Source of the DNA: DATJGF01 sp035495315 | GTDB lineage: Bacteria > Verrucomicrobiota > Verrucomicrobiia > Limisphaerales > UBA8199 | Direction of reading: 5' to 3' | Assembly (NCBI GenBank): GCA_035495315.1 | Contig: DATJGF010000003.1 | Span: forward strand, 1-34,349 | Length of the DNA stretch: 34,349 bases | In this document: positions 25,823-33,800 of the stretch, piece by piece | How the letters are laid out: every line of letters starts with the position of its first letter | How positions within the stretch are numbered: position 1 is the first letter of the stretch | Made by a program: the position numbers and the translations under genes | The notes under the pieces: generated by a model | Told to the model about the DNA's origin: nothing | The model's input: the letters and a program-made list of their open reading frames with translations, nothing else | Database searches by the model: none

Positions 25823-25932
25823 GGAGCGCGGGCCGTCCCGGCCCGCGGCGCGCTGATAGCACGATGCGCTTCGAAAGCTTCTAACGCGCGGGGCGCTTCG
25901 GCGCTGCTGCGGGCCGGGACGCCCCGCGCTCC
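25823..25932. repeat. Long GC-rich palindromic element after the kinase gene
   Basis: Left arm GGAGCGCGGGCCGTCCCGG and right arm ending CCGCGCTCC at 25932 form a near-perfect inverted repeat of about 28 bases each, with a second inner set of GCGC-rich arms. It starts about 30 bases after the kinase stop and could fold into a long hairpin. It is of the same type as the element at 22263. The remainder of the gap to 26100 holds nothing I can support. Confidence 0.65.
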
Positions 25933-26100
25933 GTCCTTAGTTTCCCTCGCTGATAATCCGATTTTTCCGTTGGCCATTCCGGGATGAATTCTCGTTGTTG
26001 TTTGTGTGGGCACAATTAAGACCGCATCAAAGTGCGTATTAGTCGAAAGCGGCGGAACAAAATCTGCCATACCAAAATCAAAACCAAACCAAACAATAAT

Positions 26101-26625
26101 ATGAGAATCGGAAATCAAATTGAAACCACTCCAGGTATCACATCGCGGCGGCGCATCACAGCGAGAACAGCTGTTTCATTGCTCGTCGCCGTAGGCGCGG
26201 CTGGCAGCCTGCTCGCCGCGATCGCCTCCGGCCAGAGCGCGAAAGAGATCCGCGGTGCCACACCGTACGCCGAAATCGAGAACGAGCCTCCGCCAATGCT
26301 GATCGTAGATCCCCCGCTTACGAACCTGCTGGCTCAGGGCATCGTCTGGATCCAATGGCGAGTGGAGCACGTGCGCATTTTACCGGTGTTCGGGAAGGGC
26401 GCTCTCAACGTATCTCCACGGGTGGGGCATTTTCACATATGCGTGGATGACCTGCCTTGGTTGTGGGCGGACGCGAGCAACCTGAATACGATTGACCTGG
26501 CCGGGATGCCTCCCGGCCCGCACAAGGTGCGGATCGATTTGGCCGACGCCAACCACCAGGTCTTTCCCGGACAATCCAAGACGGTGACGTTCACAGTGAC
26601 TGGCACTGGGCCTCACACTCACTAA
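26101..26625 (+). CDS. DUF6130-like secreted protein
   Basis: From the ATG at 26101 the 174-residue protein has an N-terminal hydrophobic segment (AVSLLVAVGAAGSLLAAIA), so it is exported or anchored. The mature part contains the DUF6130-like core: VSPRVGHFHICVDDLPWLWA, then MPPGPHKVRIDLADANHQVF. A GTG at 26032 would lengthen it, but no good ribosome binding site is visible for either. It lies 49 bases ahead of the NmrA-like gene and may be the first gene of that operon. The conserved His pair and WAD segment suggest ligand or metal binding; no function is established. Confidence 0.7.
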   Translation: MRIGNQIETTPGITSRRRITARTAVSLLVAVGAAGSLLAAIASGQSAKEIRGATPYAEIENEPPPMLIVDPPLTNLLAQGIVWIQWRVEHVRILPVFGKGALNVSPRVGHFHICVDDLPWLWADASNLNTIDLAGMPPGPHKVRIDLADANHQVFPGQSKTVTFTVTGTGPHTH

Positions 26626-26674
26626 GACGGGGCATTTAGTTGCGCGAGCGATTTGAAGCACGAAAAGAGTTCAC

Positions 26675-27613
26675 ATGAACACGACTCCAATCACGCGCTT
26701 GGCCGATAGCGGACCAATCCTCGTAACGGGGGCAGCCGGTCAACTCGGGGCCGTCGGACGAACCGTGACCAGCCTGCTCCGCGAGCGTGGGCTTCCGGTT
26801 CGCGCCATGGTCCGCCGCGAGGATGACCGGGCGGCAGCGTTGCGGGCCGCTGGCGCCGAGGTGGTCGTCGGAGATCTGCTCGAACCGGCCGACGTCTATC
26901 GTATCGTCAGCGGCTGCCGGCGAGCTTACTTCGGCATGTCTGCGTCAGCCGCCTACCTGGAGGCGACAGTGACCATGGCGGCGGTCGCGCTAGAAGTCGG
27001 GATAGACGCCCTGGTCAACATGTCGCAAATGACGGTCTCCCAGATGAGCATCCAGAACACCACGCCGAGCCCTCAGCAACGGCTGCATTGGCTCAGCGAA
27101 CAGGCCCTCGCGTGGTCTGGCCTGCCAGTCGTGACCATACGTCCGACGCTGTTTCTGGAAAGCTTTCTGCCCCTTGCGGCTCCAGGCGTCCGCGACAGGG
27201 GGCGTATTGAACTGCCGTTCGGGCGGGGCAAGACCTCTCCCGTTGCCGCAGCTGATGTCGCTCGCGTAGTGGCTGCGGTCCTCGCTGACCCTTCACCGCA
27301 CCTCGGCAAGATATACGAGCTCACCGGTCCGCGGTCACAGGACATGGACGAGGTCGCGCGGGAATTTTCGGACGCGCTGAACCGTGCGGTCACTTACTCT
27401 GACGCTCCGGTCGAGGATTGGGAACGGGGGCTGCAAAGGCTTGGATTGCCGGAGCACCTTGCCCGTCATGTCGTGACAATGGGTGAGTTGCACCGGATGG
27501 GTCGGTATGACCGGCTGGCCGATGGCGTAGAGCGGGTGACCGGCAGGCCGGCGATGAGTGTCCGGGAATTTGTATCGCTTCACGCGGGTGAGTTCGGCGG
27601 TCGTCGCTCTTAG
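26675..27613 (+). CDS. NmrA-like NAD(P)-binding protein
   Basis: The 312-residue protein has an atypical-SDR Rossmann start with VTGAAGQLGAVGRTV, then VRAMVRREDD (NADP-type basic residues) and GAEVVVGDLLEP, the NmrA pattern. TIRPTLFLESFLPLAAPGVR is the substrate-side loop. NmrA-like proteins are reductases or redox-sensing regulators that bind NADP. It lies in a tight plus-strand run with SDR, RidA-like, DoxX and alcohol dehydrogenase genes, which points to reduction of reactive carbonyls or quinones. Confidence 0.88.
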   Translation: MNTTPITRLADSGPILVTGAAGQLGAVGRTVTSLLRERGLPVRAMVRREDDRAAALRAAGAEVVVGDLLEPADVYRIVSGCRRAYFGMSASAAYLEATVTMAAVALEVGIDALVNMSQMTVSQMSIQNTTPSPQQRLHWLSEQALAWSGLPVVTIRPTLFLESFLPLAAPGVRDRGRIELPFGRGKTSPVAAADVARVVAAVLADPSPHLGKIYELTGPRSQDMDEVAREFSDALNRAVTYSDAPVEDWERGLQRLGLPEHLARHVVTMGELHRMGRYDRLADGVERVTGRPAMSVREFVSLHAGEFGGRRS

Positions 27614-27673
27614 TGTCAGCAACCGGGCCGCTCGATTGAAACTACGCCTAACGAACACCACGAAAGGAGAAAT

Positions 27674-28411
27674 ATGAGTGAGAATACCAAACAAAAGCAG
27701 GTAGCCATCGTTACCGGCGCGTCCAGCGGCATTGGATTGGGTATCACCAGGGCGCTCCTCGAACGAGCCTACCAGGTCGTCGCAAATTCGCGCACGATAA
27801 GCAAATCGAAGGACTTAAAGCCCTCAGCGGACCTCGTCCTGGTGGACGGTGACATCGGCAAAAAAGAGACAGCTATCAAAGTGGTGGATGCGGCCATAAA
27901 ACACTTCGACCACGTGGACCTCCTTGTCAACAACGCCGGGATCTATATGCCGAAGCCTTTCCTCGAATACACCCCGGAGGATTTCGAGAAGATGATCGGC
28001 ACGAATGTCGCCGGATATTTCTTCGTAACGCAGCAGGCTGTTACTCAAATGCGAAAACAGAAGTCCGGTCACATCGTGAGCATTTCCACAGTTTTGACTG
28101 ATCAACCGTTGGCCGGTGCACCTATCTCGCTGCCGGTCATAACCAAGTCCACCATTCCCGCATTCAGCCGCGCGCTCGCCATGGAGCACATTGCGGATGG
28201 GATTCGGGCCAATACGATTTCGCCCGGCGTTGTTGACACGCCGATGAACGCGAATGACGATCACGAGGTTCTGAAAAGGCTCAATCCTCTGCGCCGATTG
28301 GTCGAAGTCTCCGAAATCGTGGATGCTTTGTTGTATTTGCAGTCGGCGCCCATGGTGAATGGCGAAAATATTCGAATTGATGGAGGAGCACATGCCGGCG
28401 CCAAGTGGTAA
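27674..28411 (+). CDS. SDR oxidoreductase lacking the usual catalytic tyrosine
   Basis: The 245-residue protein has a classical SDR fold: cofactor loop TGASSGIG (14-21), NNAG (86-89), and SPGVVDTP (183-190). A strong ribosome binding site (AAAGGAGA) precedes the ATG. At the active site, where most members have YxxxK, this one reads PVITK (Pro154 to Lys158); the serine region SIST (136-139) is present. Some SDR groups share such a loop with a non-Tyr residue, so it may be active in an unusual way or act as a binding protein. Its end overlaps the RidA-like start by 20 bases. Confidence 0.9.
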   Translation: MSENTKQKQVAIVTGASSGIGLGITRALLERAYQVVANSRTISKSKDLKPSADLVLVDGDIGKKETAIKVVDAAIKHFDHVDLLVNNAGIYMPKPFLEYTPEDFEKMIGTNVAGYFFVTQQAVTQMRKQKSGHIVSISTVLTDQPLAGAPISLPVITKSTIPAFSRALAMEHIADGIRANTISPGVVDTPMNANDDHEVLKRLNPLRRLVEVSEIVDALLYLQSAPMVNGENIRIDGGAHAGAKW

Positions 28412-28904
28412 CAAATCATCTACTCTTAGCTCGCGCCTTCGCGACCTTGGAATCGTGCTGCCCGCGCCCCCGACACCGTTAGGCGCTTACGTGGAGGCTT
28501 TGGACACCGGCAGTTTGCTCTTCCTCAGCGGAACGCTTCCCGTCGTTAATCGAAAGCTCGCCATTGCTGGTCGCCTGGGTGAAAATCTTTCGGTCAAGGA
28601 CGGTCAGGAAGCCGCGCGCATCGCTTCGCTCAACGCGCTCGCGGCCGCAAAGGAACACCTCGGCGATATCGACCGGCTCAAAAAGCTCGTCAAGCTGGCG
28701 GTGCTGATGGCGACGACGGAGCAATTTACAGAGCATGCCCCTGTGGCGGACGGCGCCTCAGATCTTTTTGTCCAGATTTTTGGGCACGACGCCGGACATG
28801 TGCGGCTGGTCTTCGGAGTGCAAAGCCTGCCTATTGGAGCGCCAATCATCGTCGACACCATTTTTGAAATCAAACCGGTGGGCCACTCAGCCACCAAACC
28901 ATGA
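28392..28904 (+). CDS. RidA-like protein (YjgF/YER057c family)
   Basis: The start is the ATG at 28392 inside the end of the SDR gene, with GGAGGA ahead of it. The 170-residue protein has the family order: an entry loop PAPPTPLGAYVEALDTGSLL, LFLSGTLPV, QEAARIASLNALAAAKEHLG, and the C-terminal HVRLVFGVQSLPIGAPIIVD with the conserved Arg. It is longer than classic RidA (about 130 residues). Members hydrolyse reactive enamine/imine intermediates or protect enzymes from them. Its stop overlaps the start of the next gene by four bases. Confidence 0.9.
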   Translation: MPAPSGNKSSTLSSRLRDLGIVLPAPPTPLGAYVEALDTGSLLFLSGTLPVVNRKLAIAGRLGENLSVKDGQEAARIASLNALAAAKEHLGDIDRLKKLVKLAVLMATTEQFTEHAPVADGASDLFVQIFGHDAGHVRLVFGVQSLPIGAPIIVDTIFEIKPVGHSATKP

Positions 28905-29368
28905 AAGCTACAGAATCCACAAATCCAAAGGCCACGAGAGCCGCGGCGGTGGCGCTGCGATTGGCGCTCGCCGCAGGGTTCCTGTCTGCAGTCGCGGACC
29001 GTTTCGGTCTGTGGGGAAAACCAGGAGCGCCTGGCGTAGCGTGGGGCGATTGGTCAAACTTTATCTCCTACACTTCGAAGCTTAATTGGTTTCTGCCCCG
29101 TCCACTTATCCAGCCCGTTGCGGCGCTGGCGACGCTTCTCGAAACCATTCTCGCGGTAGGCTTGCTCGCGGGGTTCTGGCTGCGAGGTTTCGCTTTGGCC
29201 AGTTGCGGTTTGCTGCTGCTGTTCGCGTTGAGTATGACCGTTGCGATTGGGATAAAGCCTCCGCTCGATTATTCCGTTTACACAGCCGCCGCCGGCGCAG
29301 CTTTGCTCGGAACAGCCTTTTGCGACCATAAAAGGCCAGATCCAAAGTCTCCGCTGACAAAACTCTAA
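28901..29368 (+). CDS. DoxX-like membrane protein
   Basis: The 155-residue membrane protein starts within the RidA stop (ATGA overlap). Its helices are at about 16-35 (VALRLALAAGFLSAVADRFG), 66-90, 93-112 and 118-140, the four-helix DoxX plan. The loop WSNFISYTSKLNWFLP with aromatic residues is typical of the variant near alcohol dehydrogenases and reductases. A role in membrane redox chemistry is likely but unproven. The alcohol dehydrogenase start follows 57 bases later. Confidence 0.85.
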   Translation: MKATESTNPKATRAAAVALRLALAAGFLSAVADRFGLWGKPGAPGVAWGDWSNFISYTSKLNWFLPRPLIQPVAALATLLETILAVGLLAGFWLRGFALASCGLLLLFALSMTVAIGIKPPLDYSVYTAAAGAALLGTAFCDHKRPDPKSPLTKL

Positions 29369-29425
29369 CCCTTGCTTTCCGCAGGACTCTAAAACTCAAC
29401 ATCAACATCAACACAAATTAAATGT

Positions 29426-30505
29426 ATGACAACATTCAATGCTTACGCCGCCACAGCTGCCCACGGTTCGCTTCAATCTTTCAGTTTTGATCCCGGCCAA
29501 ATTGGCCCCGAAGAAGTCGAGATCAAGGTGTCGCATTGCGGGCTCTGTCACTCAGATCTCTCCATGCTCGACGACGAATGGGGCATCTCCCAATACCCGT
29601 TCGTGCCTGGACATGAGGTAACTGGGACAGTCGTCGCACTGGGGGAGGCGGCAAAGGGGCTCAAGATCGGACAGCGCGTCGGGCTCGGCTGGTTCTCTCA
29701 CAGTTGTCTGGCCTGCCACGAATGTCTTTCCGGCGAACAACACCTGTGCGCCACGGCTCAGGGGACCATTGTCGGGCGCCCCGGCGGTTTTGCCGATCGT
29801 GTTCGAGCCCAATGGACATGGGTTCGGCCTTTGCCGGATGCGCTGGACATGGCAAAAGTGGGACCGCTCCTCTGCGGGGGCATCACTGTATTTTCGCCTT
29901 TCCTCATTCATAACGTGCCTCCCACCGCCCGTGTAGGGATCATTGGCATCGGTGGATTGGGACATATGGCGCTCCAATTTGCCAACAAATGGGGCTGCGA
30001 AGTCCATGCCTTCACCACCAGTGACCGCAAGGAGGCCGAGGCGCGACAATTGGGCGCTCATTACGTGCACAACACAAGGCGGGATGGGGCGCTTAAAAAG
30101 GTCTTCAGGAGTCTTGACCTCATCATCTCCACCATCAACGCACCTTCGGATGTTTCTGCGTTCCTCGAGACCCTGGCGCCCAACGGTTCTTTCCACAATG
30201 TAGGAGCCGTCCTCAAGCCACTCGAAGTGCCGGCATTCAGTTTAATTCTGGGACAGAAGTCAGTAGCTGGCTCTCCAACCGGTAGTCCCAGCGCAATTGA
30301 CCAGATGCTCGAATTCAGCGCCCGCCACTCGATTGCGCCCGTCGTTGAGTCTTTCCCAATGTCAAAGGTGAATGATGCGTTGGAGCGTCTGCGCTCAGGC
30401 AAAGCCCGATATCGCATCATACTTGTCAATGACTTAGGCAAATCTCGATCGGAGACTGAGTCTCGCCAGGAGGAAGAGCCGCAGGCGGCGCTTACTGCAG
30501 TATGA
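29426..30505 (+). CDS. Zinc-dependent alcohol dehydrogenase (MDR family)
   Basis: The 359-residue protein has the catalytic zinc site: Cys38 in CGLCHSD, the GHE pair (His63, Glu64) and Cys150. It also has the structural zinc cysteines 94, 97, 100 and 108 in CLACHECLSGEQHLC, and the cofactor loop GIGGLG (174-179). The layout matches the YahK/AdhC (cinnamyl alcohol dehydrogenase-like) group, which reduces broad aldehydes with NADPH. It is the last gene of the probable operon. The C-terminal 25 residues are a Glu/Gln-rich extension. Confidence 0.93.
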   Translation: MTTFNAYAATAAHGSLQSFSFDPGQIGPEEVEIKVSHCGLCHSDLSMLDDEWGISQYPFVPGHEVTGTVVALGEAAKGLKIGQRVGLGWFSHSCLACHECLSGEQHLCATAQGTIVGRPGGFADRVRAQWTWVRPLPDALDMAKVGPLLCGGITVFSPFLIHNVPPTARVGIIGIGGLGHMALQFANKWGCEVHAFTTSDRKEAEARQLGAHYVHNTRRDGALKKVFRSLDLIISTINAPSDVSAFLETLAPNGSFHNVGAVLKPLEVPAFSLILGQKSVAGSPTGSPSAIDQMLEFSARHSIAPVVESFPMSKVNDALERLRSGKARYRIILVNDLGKSRSETESRQEEEPQAALTAV

Positions 30506-30576
30506 AGCTGATCTGGAAAATCCCCGTTAGAGGCTCTGATTCACCATGACACGGTTCCCACCTCGTGGCACTTAGG

Positions 30577-30750
30577 GTGCAACAAACTCGTCACTAACCC
30601 TCCAACCGAAAGGGGCGGAGACCGTAAAGTTGGGACGTGCGGGTTGCTAACCTCAAGGGGTGACGCTGAGGCCGTCCCCGAGAACAGCTACCTTGGAGCA
30701 CCGGAACGTAAGCGCAGGCGGCGAAGGCCTAATGGTAGTCAAACCAACCG
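30577..30750 (+). ncRNA. Candidate truncated 5' part of a group II intron RNA
   Basis: The region begins GTGCAAC (group II introns start GTGYG or similar) and holds several nested stems seen in the sequence: AACCC (30596-30600) with GGGTT (30641-30645), CCAAC (30602-30606) with GTTGG (30629-30633), CCTCA (30651-30655) with TGAGG (30667-30671), and CTACC (30688-30692) with GGTAG (30734-30738). GGAACGTAAGC at 30703-30713 resembles domain I junction sequence. No reverse transcriptase or domain V follows, so this would be a 5' fragment. The assignment is by pattern memory and folding by eye. Confidence 0.4.
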
Positions 30751-30767
30751 CCAACCTATCAACACCC

Positions 30768-30802
30768 GAAATCTTAAATCTGAAATCTTAAATCCTAAAT
30801 CT
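30768..30802. repeat. Short AT-rich tandem repeat
   Basis: The unit GAAATCTTAAATCT (14 bases) occurs at 30768 and again with one change at 30782, then a partial copy TAAATCT. It sits at the end of the intron-like fragment and just before the convergent end of the repeat protein gene. No reading frame is supported through it. Confidence 0.7.
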
Positions 30803-30809
30803 ACTGGGC

Positions 30810-33800
30810 TCACTGCGCGGGCATGGACCAGTTAAAAGCGGGATTGGCGGGCTTACGGTGGATGAAGAAGGCGCTACCCGGATTGATGGGGACCGCATTA
30901 GCCGAATTGAAGCTTGGATCCAACCAACTCTCATTGCCATGCGTATCTTTGAAGTAAAAATATGTGGCGGTGGATCCGTCGGGTTGCACAACCAGCAAGT
31001 TGTCAGCGGCAGTGGGATTCAACCCGCTGGCGATGCCAGTCAGTGGGCTGCCTGTATACAAACCGAGCGCGCTTATCGAGAGGCTGTTTATGCTCTGAAG
31101 CGTTCCCAGGAGGTTGAAACCTTGCTCCACTGGAACAATCGCACTGCCCGATTTTACTGGACCACTGGCGAACAGGTCCAAGTTACCGGGCGCAATGCGC
31201 CGCACCAACACCCCTTGCTCGGGATAAATGATCTGATTGCTTGCGGCTGAAAAATCTGCGCGAAGCCAAAGCTGGGCAGCGCTGTTACTGAAGTAGAAAA
31301 TGGTGAGGGTTTGTTGCGTTTCAGGAATCTGCAAAAGAATGTTATCGGCTTGAGCTGGGTTTTGGGCGGTCTTGAGACCCGTCTCGTTGTTCGTGCCGAA
31401 CAAACTGGCAATGGTAAAGTGCGACCGGATGCGATAAGGGTCACCGATTGAGACGATCCCTCCCGGACTGCCAGCCAAAGTGAGAGTGTGGCTGCCACCC
31501 GAGGAATTCGCGATATCGGCGCTCAAACCGCTGTCAAACTCAACATAAGATCGTATGCCGTTGGTCCCGAACTGACCATCCGTCCAGGTCGCATTGGTGT
31601 CCGTTAGGATTGAATTCTGCAGGCTCGAGACGGTGCCGGCCGCCGCAATCGGTCGAATCATACGCTGTGAAAAGGTGGTGAATTTAGTCCCACTCCCACC
31701 ATTGCCTTGGATTGCGGTGTCTGTACCGATCCAGACCTGCGAGGTGGTTTGAACCGGGGACGGGACCGTAGCCACTACTATCAGTCGCGCGAAGCGAGGA
31801 GCCAACGTGGTTATAGGAGATAAGGCCCTGACGGTGACCAGATCAAATTGGCTATCAAAGGGGACGACACTCAATTCCGAGACGTGAGAGTTGTCCGAAA
31901 ACCAGGTTTGCTTGTCGCCGGAGACCTGTGGCGAGTACTGCAATCCCATCGCGGCGGCATTCTTGTTTCGTCTGAAGCTCATCTCGAGGTAATGGCTTCC
32001 AGTATCCAGAACAATCCAGACGGACAAGCCATCGTCGATGTTTCCGGGTGAAGGTGACGTGATGCTGGCAGTGAGCGTCGGTTGGGTCAGGGCATAATTG
32101 CCCATGTCCGTGCCACCGAGGGTCAAACCGCTAACCTGCACTGTCTTGCCGGTCCCGACGTTGGCATCACTAAAGTCACCCGATGCGCTGGCGGTGTTCA
32201 AGGTCACGTCGTCCGCACCAACTTTACCCACCAGCGCTGCGCTGACGGTGTTGAGCGTGGCGGTTGTGTTGCCATCATAGACCTTATCGTTCGCGGTGAT
32301 GCCAGTGACGGTCAGCGCCTTGGGATTGACCGTCACGAGCACCGTGCTACTGGCGGTGTTGTAGTTGGCGGTATCGGTCGGGGTGTAGGTGACGCTCTGC
32401 GTGGCTGTCCCGGCGCCAGGAGTCGTCGAAGGGGTGGTGAAAGCGAAACTGCCGGCCGGAGTTGCCGAGCCGCCACTCAGGGTGGAGGAGGCCAGGGTCT
32501 GGCCGTAAATGATCGGGGTGGCCGTCGGCCACTCCGTTACGACGGGGTCAGCCGGCGTTATATTCGCGCTAAGCGTCGGCTGCGTCAGCGCGTAGTTTGG
32601 GGCGTCCCCGCCGCTAATGCTCAAGCCGCTAACCTGCACTGCTTTGGCGGAGCCGGCATTGGCATCACTAAACGCACCTGCAGCACTGGCAGTGTTCAAA
32701 GTCACGTCATCACCACTGAACACACCGTTCAGGGCCGCACTGGTTGTGTCGAGTGTGGCGGTGGTGTTGCCGTCATAGGGCTTGTCGCTCGCGGTGATGC
32801 CCGTGACCGTCAGGCTCGCCTGCGTGATGTCGGCGTTGGTAGCCGGCTGCGTCAGGGTGTACTTGGCCGCATCCGCTCCCAGCAACGCCAGGCCGCTTAT
32901 CGTCACCACCTTGCTGGTGCCAACATTCTTGTCCGCAAAGACACCCGCCGCGTTATTCGTATCCAGTGTCACCGTGTCGCCGCTAACCACACCGACCAGC
33001 ACAGCATTGCTCAGGATCAGCGTCGCAGTGTCGGTGCCGTCATACACCTTATTCTCAGCCTCGATGCCGGCGACTGTCAGTCCCGCCTGCGTGATGTTAG
33101 CACTGACCGAGGGCTGCGTGAGCGTATAATTCCCCATGTCGGCACCTCCCAGAGTCAAGCCACTAACCTGAACTGACTTGCCGTTCCCCACATTGGAATC
33201 GGCAAAGGCGCCCGTCGCACCGGCAGTGTTCAAGGTGACGTCGTCGGTACCCACTTTACCAACCAGCGCCGCACCGGCCGTATTGAGAGTGGCTGTCGTA
33301 TTACCATCATAAGGCTTGTTGTCGGCTGTGATGCCGGTGACTGTCAGCGCCTTGGGATTGACCGTCACGCTCACCGTGCTGCTGGCGGTGTTGTAATTGG
33401 CAGTGTCGGTCGGGGTATAGGTGACGCTCTGCGCGGCAGTCCCGGCGTTTGGCGCCGTTGTGGGCGTCGTGAAAGCGAAGCTGCCGGCCGGAGTTGCCGA
33501 ACCGCCACTCAACGTGGACGAAGCTAGAGTCTGGCCATAAGTGATCGCCGTGGCAGACGGCCATGCCGTCACGTTCGGGTCGGCCTTGTTTACGGTCACG
33601 CTCACCGTGCTGCTGGCGGTGTTGTAATTGGCGGTGTCGGTTGGGAGGTAGGTGACGCTCTGCGCGGCAGTCCCGGCGTTTGGCGCCGTCGTGGGCGTCG
33701 TGAAAGCGAAGCTGCCGGCCGGAGTTGCCGAACCGCCGGTCAGAGTCGAGGAGGCCAGGGTCTGGCCGTAAGTAATCGCACTGGCAGTCGGCCATGCCGT

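Noticed and set aside
32082..33176. Plus-strand open frame of 364 codons
   Set aside because: Its apparent repeats simply mirror the tandem repeats of the minus-strand MBG/YDG gene.
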